A stretch of DNA of 64,000 nucleotides from JANNBN01 sp031385545 (GCA_031385545.1 JANNBN010000018.1:1-64000); one strand, 5' to 3'; counted from the stretch's first letter, positions 8,794 to 18,251 are shown. Numbers and translations: made by a program. The notes: generated from the letters alone by a model not told the origin.

Positions 8794-9438
8794 GTGGCTC
8801 ACTCACCCGATCGACGAAACGCCGCGCGCCACATCATCGTTGCCACCGCTGCTGCTCTGTTGGCGTCGTTCCCTGCTGCGCAGGCGAAGGACGCAGCCGG
8901 CGCTACCGACAAGCTGAAGAAGCCAGTCAGCGTTGCGTCCACCGTTCCCAGCAACACCCCGAAGCTGGTCGAAGCCGGCGATGGCTCCGACGGAGTCAAT
9001 CGCGAGGAAGACGAACGAGCGTTCCTCGGTGGTGCTGGATGGGTCTGCCCGGTTCCGGGTTCGACGTTCCGCAACGATTGGGGCAACCCCCGTTCCGGCG
9101 GCCGCAAGCACGAGGGCACAGATCTGTTCGCAGCCATGGGTTCTCCCGTCGTTGCGCCGGTCGGCGGCACTGTGAAGAAGTATGAAGGGGGCAACGCAGG
9201 CCTTGCGTTCTACCTGCTTGGGTCCGACGGTGTGGAATATTTCGGCGCCCACCTCTCGGCGCTCACCAAGACCGGATCGGTTCGGGCGGGCGAAGTCATT
9301 GCTGCTGTCGGCGACTCGGGCAACGCCAAAGGCGGGGTGCCTCACGTTCATTTCGAGATCCATCCGTCGAAGAAGACCAAGAGCAACCCGTTCCAAACGC
9401 TGGCCAAGCAGTGCGAAGGACAAGCCACCATCAAATAG
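8794..9438 (+). CDS. secreted M23 (LytM-type) metallopeptidase
   Basis: A 214-residue exported peptidoglycan endopeptidase-like protein. Residues 1-31 form a signal peptide with a hydrophobic core (IIVATAAALLASF) ending at AQA-KD. A short linker leads to the M23 domain from about residue 82. The zinc ligands are present: HEGTD (His106, Asp110) and HVHFE (His184, His186). GAHLSAL supplies the middle conserved His. Members cut peptide cross-links in the wall or activate amidases. The GTG at 8794 follows the Shine-Dalgarno GAGAGGA with a 7-nt spacer. The leader of about 190 bp between the repeat array and this start is long enough for regulation, but I could not match it to a known riboswitch. 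Confidence 0.92.
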   Translation: MAHSPDRRNAARHIIVATAAALLASFPAAQAKDAAGATDKLKKPVSVASTVPSNTPKLVEAGDGSDGVNREEDERAFLGGAGWVCPVPGSTFRNDWGNPRSGGRKHEGTDLFAAMGSPVVAPVGGTVKKYEGGNAGLAFYLLGSDGVEYFGAHLSALTKTGSVRAGEVIAAVGDSGNAKGGVPHVHFEIHPSKKTKSNPFQTLAKQCEGQATIK

Positions 9439-9505
9439 CCCGGCCCTCGCTGCGGCTCCCTCGCAGTGTCTGGCACCCGGCAAGGCCACCAGTAGCCTGG
9501 CTCGG

Positions 9506-11086
9506 GTGAGTGAACTGGTCCGGAACGAAGCGGCACGACGGCGAACGTTTGCGATCATCAGCCACCCTGATGCCGGCAAAACCACGCTTTCCGAAAAGTT
9601 TCTGCTGTACGCCGGGGCGTTGCAACGGGCCGGGGCGGTCCACGCCCGAGAAGGCGGCCGGGCGGTCACCACCGACTGGATGGACATGGAGCGCCAGCGC
9701 GGCATCTCCGTCACCAGCGCAGTCCTGCAGTTCACCTACCGGGATTGTGTCCTGAACCTGCTTGACACACCGGGGCACAAGGACTTCTCCGAAGATACCT
9801 ATCGAGTGCTCACAGCCGTCGACGCCGTGATCATGGTGCTCGATTCGGCAAAGGGCATCGAGTCCCAGACGTTGAAACTGTTCGAGGTCTGCCGCGCCCG
9901 AGAACTGCCCATCATCACGTTTCTCAACAAGCTTGATCGCCCCGGTCGACCACCGCTCGAACTCCTCGACGAAATCGAGCAGACCCTCGTCCTTCAGGCG
10001 GCTCCGGTCACCTGGCCTGTCGGCGAACCGGGCGACTTCCGCGGGGTGATCGACCGTCGCACGGGCCGGTTCAGCAAGTTCGAGCGAACGGCTCGTGGTG
10101 CCACCATGGCCGTCGAAACGATCCTCGACCATGCCCAGGCACGCGCCGCCGAGGGTGCGGCATGGGACGCTGCCAGCGACGAAGCCGAGTTGCTCGAAGT
10201 AACCGGCCAGAACTACGACGCCGAATCGTTCCGCGCCGGGGTGTCCACTCCGGTCTTCGCCGGTTCTGCACTCACCAACTTCGGCGTCGGTCACCTCCTC
10301 GATGCGGTCGTCGATCTGGTCCCGTCTCCAGGCCCGCGCACAGACATCGAAGGCGAGAGCCGAGACTTGGAACGCCCGTGCAGCGGGTTCGTGTTCAAAG
10401 TTCAGGCCAACATGGATCCCTCGCATCGGGACCGCATCGCGTTCGTGCGGCTCTGTTCGGGTCGTTTCGAGCGAGGGATGCCCATGTTCCGTGCTGCGGG
10501 AGGAAAACCGGTTGGCACGAAACATGCAACCACCGTGTTCGGCGCTGACCGCGACACCGTCGAAGAGGCGTATCCCGGTGACATCATCGGCCTCGTCAAC
10601 GCTCGCGACCTTCGCATCGGTGACACGCTCTTCGAAGCTGATCCCGTGACGTTCCCTCCCATCCCCACGTTCGACCCCGAGGCATTCATGACCGCTCGCC
10701 CCGCGGACACGGGACGGTTCAAACAGTTCAGGTCAGGCCTGGCCCAGCTGGACGAAGAAGGTGTGGTGCAGGTGCTCCGCGACCCTGACCTGGGCGACCA
10801 GGCACCGATCCTCGCGGCGGTCGGGCAATTGCAGTTCGATGTGTTCGCTTATCGTTTGGAGAACGAGTTCGGCGCGCCGGTACTGCTTGGCGGAACGCCG
10901 TACAACGTGGCACGTCGAACCGATGCGGCTACGGCCGATGCCCTCCGCGGTCGCTCAGGGATCAGGATCCTGAATCGCTCCGACGGTTCACTCATCGCCC
11001 TGTTCGACTCGAAGTACTACCTTGATCGGCTGATCTCCGATCACCCTGACTACCGCCTTGAGCGGATGGTCGCCGGGCTGAACTGA
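9506..11086 (+). CDS. prfC: peptide chain release factor 3
   Basis: A 526-residue translational GTPase that removes RF1/RF2 from the ribosome after peptide release. G motifs in order: HPDAGKTT (residues 20-27), the switch I region with RGISVTSAV, DTPGHKDF, and NKLDRPGR. The RF3-specific C-terminal domain is present, with IGDTLFEADPVTFPPIPTF and the VGQLQFDVF stretch. The frame is open back to 9182 inside the M23 gene. The GTG at 9506 is chosen because it begins VSELVRNEAARRRTFAIISHPDAG at the family's usual distance from the P loop. Length agrees with known RF3 (about 529). RF3 is patchily distributed among actinobacteria. Confidence 0.95.
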   Translation: MSELVRNEAARRRTFAIISHPDAGKTTLSEKFLLYAGALQRAGAVHAREGGRAVTTDWMDMERQRGISVTSAVLQFTYRDCVLNLLDTPGHKDFSEDTYRVLTAVDAVIMVLDSAKGIESQTLKLFEVCRARELPIITFLNKLDRPGRPPLELLDEIEQTLVLQAAPVTWPVGEPGDFRGVIDRRTGRFSKFERTARGATMAVETILDHAQARAAEGAAWDAASDEAELLEVTGQNYDAESFRAGVSTPVFAGSALTNFGVGHLLDAVVDLVPSPGPRTDIEGESRDLERPCSGFVFKVQANMDPSHRDRIAFVRLCSGRFERGMPMFRAAGGKPVGTKHATTVFGADRDTVEEAYPGDIIGLVNARDLRIGDTLFEADPVTFPPIPTFDPEAFMTARPADTGRFKQFRSGLAQLDEEGVVQVLRDPDLGDQAPILAAVGQLQFDVFAYRLENEFGAPVLLGGTPYNVARRTDAATADALRGRSGIRILNRSDGSLIALFDSKYYLDRLISDHPDYRLERMVAGLN

Positions 11087-11157
11087 TCACGCTCTCCCCC
11101 ACTCGTCTGACTCATCTGACGCTCATCGTTCGCTTGCCACACTGACCCGCAATTCGT

Positions 11158-11682
11158 ATGGTCACTCAGTTTGCGGCACTGCTCGCGCTCGGCGCTTTTG
11201 CGTTCACGTTGATCCTGGCGGCCTCATCACTCGCTCCACGCGGTCGGTCCTTCTGGGTTGAAGCGCTCGGTCCCGCAGCGCTTGCGTCCGGAGCAGTCGT
11301 TGCGATTGTCACGATGTCGGGGTCGCTGTACCTCTCGGAAGTTCTGCACTACCGGCCGTGTCGGTTGTGCTGGGTCCAACGCGGGTTCGCCTATCCCTTG
11401 GCATTCATTCTTTCCGCAGCGCTTGCGATGAAGCGGCCGAGCGTGCAGCACATTGCGCTGCCGCTTGCCATCTGCGGTGCGTTCGTCAGCGGATATCACA
11501 TTCTCATTGAGAACTACCCTTCGCTTGAAGGTTCGGCCAGCTGCGACCCCGCCAACCCGTGCTCGCTGATCTGGGTTCGCCATTTCGGCTTCGTGACCAT
11601 CCCCACCATGGCACTCGCCTCGTTTCTTCTGCAGATCACGTTGGCGCTCACTGCCCGGGCGCACGGCCGAAAGGACCGCTGA
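11158..11682 (+). CDS. DsbB/BdbC-type disulfide bond formation protein
   Basis: A 174-residue four- or five-helix membrane protein that passes electrons from a periplasmic thiol oxidase to quinone. The catalytic CRLC pair is Cys68/Cys71 in YRPCRLCWVQR and the second pair is Cys129/Cys135 in SASCDPANPCS, both expected to face outward. Hydrophobic stretches at about 4-24, 37-58, 78-90, 99-113 and 147-165 fit the DsbB fold. The stop overlaps the start of the thioredoxin-like gene (TGATG), so the two are translationally coupled and probably act as an oxidase/partner pair outside the membrane. Confidence 0.93.
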   Translation: MVTQFAALLALGAFAFTLILAASSLAPRGRSFWVEALGPAALASGAVVAIVTMSGSLYLSEVLHYRPCRLCWVQRGFAYPLAFILSAALAMKRPSVQHIALPLAICGAFVSGYHILIENYPSLEGSASCDPANPCSLIWVRHFGFVTIPTMALASFLLQITLALTARAHGRKDR

Positions 11683-12332
11683 TGAACCAGCCCAGCAACA
11701 CTCGAGCCACCCGGCCCAAGCAGGTGCCGCAACCGAACCGGTCGCGTATTCTGTTCGGTGGCGCACTGGCGTTCATCTTGGCCGCAGGGTTGACAGCAGC
11801 GCTGATGTCTCGTGGCAGCTCCAGCACCGCAACCGAGACGGCCACCATCACGGTGTCGGGATCACCGTTGCCAGCAGCACCCGAAGACCCTGCTGTCGCA
11901 GATCCTGCGGTCGGCGCCCTGATGCCGACCCTCACCGGCAGCACTCCAGCAGGGAAGGCAATCACCGTTCCAACCGCAGGGCATCGCACGTTGGTCGTCG
12001 TTGTCGCGCACTGGTGCCCGCATTGCCAACGAGAGGTCCCCCGCATCGTTGAATGGTCGAGGAGCGGCAATGTGCCGGCCGATCTTGACGTCGTGTTCTT
12101 GTCCACGTCGGTGCAGTCGAGTGCACCGAACTATCCGCCGTCGGCGTGGCTGGCCAAAGAAGGCGTACCGTTCCCCGTCATCGTCGACGATGCCCGCGGC
12201 ACCGGCCACCAGGCCCTCGGTGGAATGGGCTTTCCGAACCTGCACCTCGTCGGTGCCGGCGGAACCGTGATTGCACGCACCAGCGGTGAACTCGAACTGC
12301 CGGCGCTTGAGGCGTTTGCGGCCCAGAGCTGA
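11682..12332 (+). CDS. membrane-anchored thioredoxin-like protein
   Basis: A 216-residue protein. Residues 1-21 are basic, residues 22-42 form one uncleaved signal anchor, and after a Thr/Ser/Pro-rich linker a TlpA/ResA-like thioredoxin domain starts near residue 80. The active site is AHWCPHCQREVP (Cys112, Cys115), with the cis-Pro region in VPFPVIVDD and GFPNLHLVG. The frame extends upstream into the DsbB gene, but the ATG at 11682 overlaps that stop and gives a basic N terminus followed by the anchor, so I prefer it. Its role is thiol-disulfide exchange outside the membrane, most simply as the partner of the upstream DsbB homologue. Confidence 0.92.
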   Translation: MNQPSNTRATRPKQVPQPNRSRILFGGALAFILAAGLTAALMSRGSSSTATETATITVSGSPLPAAPEDPAVADPAVGALMPTLTGSTPAGKAITVPTAGHRTLVVVVAHWCPHCQREVPRIVEWSRSGNVPADLDVVFLSTSVQSSAPNYPPSAWLAKEGVPFPVIVDDARGTGHQALGGMGFPNLHLVGAGGTVIARTSGELELPALEAFAAQS

Positions 12333-12414
12333 CTGAACGAGACTGGTGGAAGCAGAACTCGTGCGTCGCAGGTAGACGAGATCGGATACCGAATCGACCA
12401 CTAAGGTTTCTGCC

Positions 12415-13032
12415 ATGGCTTTCAGACTGATTCCTCGCGACGAGTCCTTCTTTCCTCCGTTCGACAATCTCGCCACCGACGCGGTGAAAGCAGCTCGGCT
12501 GCTGAAAGACATGCTGTCCTCGATCCCGGTCGACAACACGCTCGTCGTGCGGATCGTGGAAGCTGAACGCAAAGCTGATGAAATCCAACGTGGTCTGCTG
12601 CGTCAGCTCGAACGTTCGATCGTCACGCCATTCGATCGCGAAGACATCTACACCATCGTCGACAAGCTCGATGATGTGTTCGATGCCATGCGATCCGCCT
12701 CTGAATTGGCTCAACAGCACCACCTGTCACAGAAGATCGAAGGCATCGATCGGTTCACCGATCTGCTCATCCGTATCACTGAGCGCAACGTATCGGTGAT
12801 CAACCGGTTGAAGAACCTTGGCAACATCAACGAAGACGTTGCCATCATCGACCAGCTCGAGACCGAAGGCGACGTGATCCATCGCGAGCTCGTCGGTGAG
12901 CTGTACTCGGGCAAGTACGAGGCTCTCGAGGTCTTGCGCTGGACCAACGTCATCGAGCGAATCGAAAAGGCCGTGAACGCTGTCGAAAAGACCGCTCGGC
13001 TGGTCCAGAGCGTCGCAATCAAGCATTCCTGA
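12415..13032 (+). CDS. DUF47 (PhoU-like) accessory protein for PiT transporter
   Basis: A 205-residue all-helical protein of the DUF47/PhoU_div family, the usual companion of low-affinity PiT transporters. It starts MAFRLIPRDESFFPPFDNLA, and the metal-cluster helices carry EAERKADEIQR and the repeat-related ETEGDVIHREL, with YTIVDKLDDVFD between them, which is the classic DUF47 arrangement. It probably gates or regulates phosphate flux through the PiT protein encoded 60 bp downstream. No Shine-Dalgarno is obvious before the ATG. The upstream 82-bp gap contains no hairpin that I could identify. Confidence 0.94.
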   Translation: MAFRLIPRDESFFPPFDNLATDAVKAARLLKDMLSSIPVDNTLVVRIVEAERKADEIQRGLLRQLERSIVTPFDREDIYTIVDKLDDVFDAMRSASELAQQHHLSQKIEGIDRFTDLLIRITERNVSVINRLKNLGNINEDVAIIDQLETEGDVIHRELVGELYSGKYEALEVLRWTNVIERIEKAVNAVEKTARLVQSVAIKHS

Positions 13033-13092
13033 ACACCTGATGATCCACTCCTCATCGAGGCGTCCGCGCGCCCAGTACGTCGTGGCCGGTCG

Positions 13093-14091
13093 ATGAATAC
13101 GCCGACCACCCTCATCGTTGGTGTTGTCGTGCTGGCTCTGGCCTTCGACTTTGCCAACGGTTTTCACGACGCCGCCAACTCAATCGCCACCATTGTCGCC
13201 ACCAGGGTGCTCACGCCGTTCAAAGCCGTGCTCTGGGCTGCCTCGTTCAACTTCATCGCCTTCGTCATCTTCGAGGAAAAGGTTGCTGACGAGATCGCCA
13301 AAGTCATCTCAAAGGACGTCGCGTCGATCGGTGTGGTGTTCGCCGGTCTGGTCGGAGCCATCTTCTGGAACGTGCTCACGGCCTGGCTCGGCCTGCCGTC
13401 GTCCTCCAGCCACGCGCTCGTCGGAGGCTTGGCAGGGGCTGCGGTCGCAAAGGGCGGATGGTCTTCGGTGAAGGGCGAGACGCTGCGCAAGATCTTCCCG
13501 TTCATCGTCTACTCGCCGGTGCTCGGTCTCACCTTGGGTTTTCTGCTCATCGTCGGTGTGATGTGGATCGTGCACCGGTTCACAAAGCCGAAGAAGGTCT
13601 TCAAGACGTTCCGCGGACTGCAGTTGGTCTCGGCAGCAGCGTTCAGTCTTGGACATGGCGCAAACGATGCGCAGAAGACCATGGGCGTCATCGTTGCACT
13701 CCTGGTAGCGACGGGTCGGCGCAACGAAGGACTCCATCCGCCGTTGTGGGTTGTGCTCTCCTGTCACGCGGCCATCGGCCTGGGCACAATGTTCGGCGGA
13801 TGGAAGATCGTCAGGACGATGGGCAACAAGCTCACCAAACTCGACCCGATGCAGGGCGTATGTGCCGAGACCGCCGCCGCGGCAACCCTGTTCTTCGCCT
13901 CTCATCAAGGCATCCCGGTATCCACCACTCACACCATTACCGGCGCAATCGTCGGTGTCGGATCGGCTCGGCGTTTCTCAGCGGTCCGCTGGGGTGTTGC
14001 CCGCAAGGTGCTATGGGCCTGGGTGCTCACCATCCCGGGGGCGGCAGGCGTCGCCGCCCTCTGTTACGGCCTTGTGGCCTTGCTCAGCTAG
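13093..14091 (+). CDS. PiT-family inorganic phosphate transporter
   Basis: A 332-residue multi-spanning membrane protein that imports phosphate (as metal phosphate with H+, or with Na+). Both duplicated signature blocks are present: FDFANGFHDAANSIAT near residue 20 and SLGHGANDAQKTMGV near residue 190, together with LPSSSSHALVGGL and VSTTHTITGAIVG. Length fits short actinobacterial PitA-type proteins. With DUF47 it forms a low-affinity uptake unit; the high-affinity pstCAB and pstS genes are about 25 and 32 kb away. A small membrane protein gene follows after 8 bp. Confidence 0.95.
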   Translation: MNTPTTLIVGVVVLALAFDFANGFHDAANSIATIVATRVLTPFKAVLWAASFNFIAFVIFEEKVADEIAKVISKDVASIGVVFAGLVGAIFWNVLTAWLGLPSSSSHALVGGLAGAAVAKGGWSSVKGETLRKIFPFIVYSPVLGLTLGFLLIVGVMWIVHRFTKPKKVFKTFRGLQLVSAAAFSLGHGANDAQKTMGVIVALLVATGRRNEGLHPPLWVVLSCHAAIGLGTMFGGWKIVRTMGNKLTKLDPMQGVCAETAAAATLFFASHQGIPVSTTHTITGAIVGVGSARRFSAVRWGVARKVLWAWVLTIPGAAGVAALCYGLVALLS

Positions 14092-14099
14092 GAGACTTC

Positions 14100-14297
14100 G
14101 TGCCAAAGACATCCCGAACCCGAGACATCGACCGCCGTGGCAGCTTCTTCCTCTGCGCGGCGTTGCTCTGCTTGCTCCTCGTCCCAACGGCACTACCGAA
14201 ATTCCGCTGGGTCGGAGAAGTTCTCGCCGTTGCTCAGGTCCTTCTTGCGTTGCTGTCATTCGCCGATCACGCTGCTCGGCGTCACCGCAATACCTGA
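14100..14297 (+). CDS. small two-helix membrane protein
   Basis: A 65-residue protein starting at GTG 14100, 8 bp after the transporter stop, with a good Shine-Dalgarno (GGAG at 14091-14094). A basic N terminus (VPKTSRTRDIDRRG) precedes two hydrophobic segments, FFLCAALLCLLLVPTAL and VLAVAQVLLALLSFA, and the tail is basic (DHAARRHRNT). I recognise no family. Tight spacing suggests co-translation with the PiT gene and perhaps an accessory role in it. It converges with the next gene, whose stop is 15 bp away. Confidence 0.65.
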   Translation: MPKTSRTRDIDRRGSFFLCAALLCLLLVPTALPKFRWVGEVLAVAQVLLALLSFADHAARRHRNT

Positions 14298-14311
14298 GAA
14301 CTACCTGAAAA

Positions 14312-14830
14312 CTACAGACGCTGTCGCCGCGGCCGCAGCACCAACTCAACACGGCCGGACTGCAGGAACGCTCGACGCGGTACCGCCGAGCGCAGCTGCC
14401 CTCGCTGCACAAGCCATACTGCTGTCACGACTCCGGCGACTTCCAGAAGCGCGCTGATCAACGGGCCGCGGTCCACCAGTTGCAGCATGCCAGCCTTGCC
14501 GGACGCGAAAGGCCACAGAAATGCGGCCGTGTCGGTAAAGCTGGCGTCCAGAACGAGGTGAGCGAAGCCGCCGATGCTGAGCGCAAGCAGCCGTTTGCGT
14601 CGAGCCCGATGCCCGATCGATGCACCCATCAGCAAACCGAGCGCGAACACGTGGGTCACAACGGCATGGAACGGTCCCGAGCGGCCCAGGTCACCTCGTA
14701 GCGCCCCCACAACAACATCCATCGGGACCGGGAGGACGGCTCCGAGCGCTACCAGCCGGTGGTCAAGCTGGGGGTCACGAAAGACCAGCGCTACCCCCGC
14801 CACGGCGAGCGCTGCGAACCACAGCAACAT
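14312..14830 (-). CDS. membrane protein, YdjM/DUF457-like metal-dependent hydrolase family
   Basis: About 172 residues from ATG 14830, which has a G-rich ribosome-binding site (GGGGG, 8 nt upstream); an ATG at 14881 would overlap the preceding gene by 32 bp. Four or five hydrophobic segments are visible. FHAVVTHVFALGL and GGFAHLVLDASF carry His and Asp residues placed as in the YdjM/DUF457 membrane hydrolases (H...H...HxxxD). Family assignment rests on these motifs and topology only. It is the last gene of a minus-strand run that begins with the penicillin-binding protein and the zinc-ribbon protein. Confidence 0.6.
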   Translation of the reverse strand: MLLWFAALAVAGVALVFRDPQLDHRLVALGAVLPVPMDVVVGALRGDLGRSGPFHAVVTHVFALGLLMGASIGHRARRKRLLALSIGGFAHLVLDASFTDTAAFLWPFASGKAGMLQLVDRGPLISALLEVAGVVTAVWLVQRGQLRSAVPRRAFLQSGRVELVLRPRRQRL

Positions 14831-14849
14831 GCAACGCCCCCGAGCCGAC

Positions 14850-15563
14850 TCAGCGGACCAGGATGGCTCCGCACTCGTCACAGCGAACGAGCGCGTCGGT
14901 TGCGAGGTGCCGGATGCGGTCCAGTTCGACAGCAGCGATCTTCAGCCTGCATGACATGCACGTGCCGTGCTCAAGGCGAGCTGCGCCGACTCCCCGATTG
15001 GCGGTTCGAACCTTTTCGTACAACTCGATGGTGCCGGCATCGATTGCCGAGGCGAGGGTGCCACGTTCGGCGGCGACGGCAGCGGCTTCGGCGTCGAGCG
15101 CAGCTTGTGCTGCGACGATCTCTGCATCCAGTTCGACCAACCGGGCCTGGCGGGCGTTGACTTGCTCATCGGCCGCCCGCACTGCCTTGTCATGTGGTTC
15201 GAACGCGTCGATCAATTCCAGCTCTGCGTCTTCGAGTTTGCTGCGATGCCGACGGACCGATTCGATGTCAGCCTCGATGGCCTGCAGTTCGCGGGGTGAA
15301 CGTGCGGAGCTACTGAACATCTGAGCGTTGAGGCCCTCGATCTTGGTGTCGAGATCATGTACCTGACCCTCGATGTGCGCCATCTTGGCCGTCAGGTCGG
15401 CGTGCGCCGCACGCGAGTTCGCGCTCTGACGGGCACTGGTGTCGATCTGAGCCCTCACTTCGGCAGCTTCGGTGTGCTGCGGGAGGTGGCCGCGGCGGTG
15501 GTTCAATTGAACGAGTGTGGTGTCGTGCCCCTGTATGCGGAGCAACGCTTCGAAGTCTGGCAT
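14850..15563 (-). CDS. CT398-type coiled-coil zinc-ribbon protein
   Basis: A 237-residue protein. Residues 1 to about 180 are heptad-rich helices (QIDTSARQSANSRAAHADLTAK... EGQVHDLDTKIEGL), forming a long coiled-coil hairpin. The C terminus is a four-Cys zinc ribbon, CMSCRLKI...RCDECGAI. This matches the widespread actinobacterial family once called DUF164, related to chlamydial CT398; its molecular role is not settled and binding to nucleic acid or secretion factors has been proposed. It is 46 bp downstream of the penicillin-binding protein gene and probably in the same transcript. Confidence 0.9.
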   Translation of the reverse strand: MPDFEALLRIQGHDTTLVQLNHRRGHLPQHTEAAEVRAQIDTSARQSANSRAAHADLTAKMAHIEGQVHDLDTKIEGLNAQMFSSSARSPRELQAIEADIESVRRHRSKLEDAELELIDAFEPHDKAVRAADEQVNARQARLVELDAEIVAAQAALDAEAAAVAAERGTLASAIDAGTIELYEKVRTANRGVGAARLEHGTCMSCRLKIAAVELDRIRHLATDALVRCDECGAILVR

Positions 15564-15609
15564 CGCTTCATCTTGGCACCGATCCCAGGAGCACCCCGGG
15601 CGTGGCCGC

Positions 15610-18162
15610 TTAACCGGCCGGGGCCGGTTGCGGCTCTACGGGGACGGGCACGGGGACCGACACTGGGTCAGGTACCGGTTCCGGCACGGGGGGCCGAGGT
15701 TCTGCTGGATTCGTTTCACCGGTGGCTGGCGCCGTGCGAGTTGCCTTCTTCTTCCCCGGGGTGGGCGAATCGTCTGCCGGCGTTGTGATCTTGGTCCGAG
15801 ACGTGCTCTTCGAGGGCACCTTCGACTTCGCAGTCTTTGTGGACGCGTTCTTCGATGATTTCGAGCTGCTCGACGAGACCGCGCCCGACCCTCCCCATGA
15901 CTCGCACGAGACAACCTTCTTCTGACCTCGCTTCTTGGAATTGCTCGCCTTGGTGGTGGTCTTGGTGGGCTGAGCAACAGTCTTGGTCGGTGACTTGTCC
16001 GCCGTTCTGCTGGTCCGACCCTGCGCCGCGATGGGGCTGATCAGCGCTGCAGCGACGGAGCGACGAACGGATTCGGCACGGCCCACGCTTCCGGAGGTCG
16101 ACCGCGTTGCTGAGGAACCGGTGTTGGACTTCTGACTGGTCTGTCGCTCCTTCTCACGCTGCGCTGCGGTCTTGGTCGAATATGACTTGGCGTTCTTGGG
16201 GCGCTCGACCTGCAGGCACTTGCCGGCTCCGAACGCATCGTCACTCGGCTTTTCGAAGTCGACCACCGGGAGGGCGTCAACCGCGACTTTCATGTAGTCG
16301 TGCCAGATCTCGGCGGGGTAGCTGCCACCGGACACCGCGATACCGCCGACGTTGCGCATCGGCGTCTTGCCGGTTGGCGAGCCCATCCACACTGCGGTTG
16401 CGATCTGTGCGGTGTAGCCGACGAACCACGCGTCTTCGTAGTTCTGAGCTGTACCGGTCTTTCCCGCAACCTGACGGTCTTCTCCGAGCGCGGCCCTGGT
16501 ACCGGTACCACGACGGACGACTTCGCGCAATGCCTCGGTTGCCGCGCGAGCGACGTTGACCGAGATCACCCGTTTGCCGGACGTGGATGCCCGCCAGAGC
16601 ACGTTGCCAAGGCTGTCTTCGACCCGTTCGATGAAGTACGGCGCGATGTACTCGCCATCACGCGCGATGGTTGCGTACGCGCCGACCATGTCGATCGGGC
16701 GAACCTCTTCGGCTCCCAACGCGATGGCAGGGACGTCGTCGAGCTTCGTGGTTATCCCCAGCCGTTTGGCAACGTCAATGACGTTGCGTGTGCCGACGAC
16801 GTAGTTCAGGCGGGCGTACGCGCAGTTCGAAGAGTTGACCAACTGATCCGTCAGCGACCCGACGAAACCCTCGGAACCGTCGTAGTTCGACGGCAGGTAC
16901 GGGTTCGGCTCGCCCTTGGGGTTCGGGATGGGACATGGCTCGACGCCGCTGATGATCGACTCGGCCGAGTTACCGCCCTCCAGCGCAGCGATGAGCGTGA
17001 ACGGCTTCCAAGACGAGCCGGGCTGACGGCGGGCCTGCGTGACCAGGTTGAACTGGTCCTTCTCGAAACCGCGGCCGGCGACCATCGCCTTGACCGCCGC
17101 ACTGGCCACGTCGACGCTCACCAGCGAAGCAGTGAACTCGTCACGGGATTTCTCCGGGATCGCGTCGGCCACCACTTCTTCGGCCACCCGCTGCAGGACG
17201 GGATCGAACGTGGTGTAGATCCGCAGGCCGCCGTTGAAGACGGACTGGTACCGTTCGCCTTCGGTATCCCCAAGACGGGAATCGTCGAGCAGTTCCTGTT
17301 TCACCTGTTCCACGAAATACGACGAAGGCTGTTCACCGACCGTGTTGTCGTCGACCGGAACGGGCATCGGCGCGGCGCGATACCGGCTGGCCTCGGCTTC
17401 GCTGAGATGGCCGACTGCCACCATACGGCCGAGCACGATGGACCGACGTTGTCGGCTGCGATCGCGGAAGCGAACCGGGTCGTACCCCGTTGGATTGCGG
17501 ATCATGCCGGCGATGAACGCGCTCTGCGGCACGCTGAGCTGCGACACCGATACGGCGAAGTAGTGGTTCGCAGCGGCCTCGACGCCGTATGCACCACCAC
17601 CGAAGTAGACGGAATTGAGATAGCGCTCAAGAATCTCGTCCTTGCTCAGTTCCTTTTCGAGTTGCAGCGCGTAGCGCGCCTCGCGAACCTTGCGGTCCAG
17701 TTTCTGAGCCCGCGTGAGCAGATCGATCTTCACCAGCTGTTGGGTGATGGTGGACCCACCCTGTTCCACCTCACCCGAGTTGAGGTTCTGCAGCATGGCT
17801 CGACCGGTCGACTTGAGGTTGACTCCCTTGTGCCGATAAAACCCTGCGTCTTCGACGTCGAGGATGGCGTTGACAAGGTGCTTCGGCACCCGGTCGAGCG
17901 GAACTGCTCGCCGGTTTTCCTCGCTGCGGAAGACAGCGATTTGAATTCCCGCCGAATCGAACACCACCGACCGTTCCTTCAGTTCACGGAACGCCGGACG
18001 CTGCGGCGCTTGGACTTCGACTGCCGCACCCAGACTTCCGAACCCACTTCCCATGACTGCGAGACAGGCAGTGATTGCCACCACCGCAGTCCCCATGGTG
18101 ATGACCAAGCCGAGCAGACGTCCGAACACACGGCTTGTTGCAGCAGCGAACGACCGGACCAC
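15610..18162 (-). CDS. class A penicillin-binding protein (glycosyltransferase/transpeptidase)
   Basis: A bifunctional wall synthase, about 850 residues from GTG 18162. A membrane anchor (LLGLVITMGTAVVAITACLAV) is followed by the GT51 domain with EDAGFYRHKG (catalytic Glu near residue 104), GGSTITQQLVK and RYLNSVYFGGGAYGVEAAA. The transpeptidase has SSWK (nucleophile Ser near 383), SSN in VNSSNCAY and KTGT near 568. The last 180 residues are Lys/Ser/Thr-rich and then a Pro-Val repeat (VPVPVPVEP), probably disordered wall-facing sequence. The frame is open to 18276, but that would overlap the divergent lgt start. GTG 18162 leaves an 89-bp gap and has TACGAT just upstream, so a leaderless start is possible. 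Starts at 18249 or 18261 cannot be excluded. Confidence 0.93.
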   Translation of the reverse strand: MVRSFAAATSRVFGRLLGLVITMGTAVVAITACLAVMGSGFGSLGAAVEVQAPQRPAFRELKERSVVFDSAGIQIAVFRSEENRRAVPLDRVPKHLVNAILDVEDAGFYRHKGVNLKSTGRAMLQNLNSGEVEQGGSTITQQLVKIDLLTRAQKLDRKVREARYALQLEKELSKDEILERYLNSVYFGGGAYGVEAAANHYFAVSVSQLSVPQSAFIAGMIRNPTGYDPVRFRDRSRQRRSIVLGRMVAVGHLSEAEASRYRAAPMPVPVDDNTVGEQPSSYFVEQVKQELLDDSRLGDTEGERYQSVFNGGLRIYTTFDPVLQRVAEEVVADAIPEKSRDEFTASLVSVDVASAAVKAMVAGRGFEKDQFNLVTQARRQPGSSWKPFTLIAALEGGNSAESIISGVEPCPIPNPKGEPNPYLPSNYDGSEGFVGSLTDQLVNSSNCAYARLNYVVGTRNVIDVAKRLGITTKLDDVPAIALGAEEVRPIDMVGAYATIARDGEYIAPYFIERVEDSLGNVLWRASTSGKRVISVNVARAATEALREVVRRGTGTRAALGEDRQVAGKTGTAQNYEDAWFVGYTAQIATAVWMGSPTGKTPMRNVGGIAVSGGSYPAEIWHDYMKVAVDALPVVDFEKPSDDAFGAGKCLQVERPKNAKSYSTKTAAQREKERQTSQKSNTGSSATRSTSGSVGRAESVRRSVAAALISPIAAQGRTSRTADKSPTKTVAQPTKTTTKASNSKKRGQKKVVSCESWGGSGAVSSSSSKSSKNASTKTAKSKVPSKSTSRTKITTPADDSPTPGKKKATRTAPATGETNPAEPRPPVPEPVPDPVSVPVPVPVEPQPAPAG

Positions 18163-18251
18163 GACTGCATCGTAGGACCGAAGCAGCCACAATCCGGGCC
18201 AACCCCCCGGGTTGGGATTCGCGTTCGCAGCGAAGGGGTAGTTTCGCACCC

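Noticed and set aside
9182..9505. 108-residue N-terminal extension of release factor 3
   Set aside because: Lies in the M23 peptidase gene in another frame; the family begins at GTG 9506.
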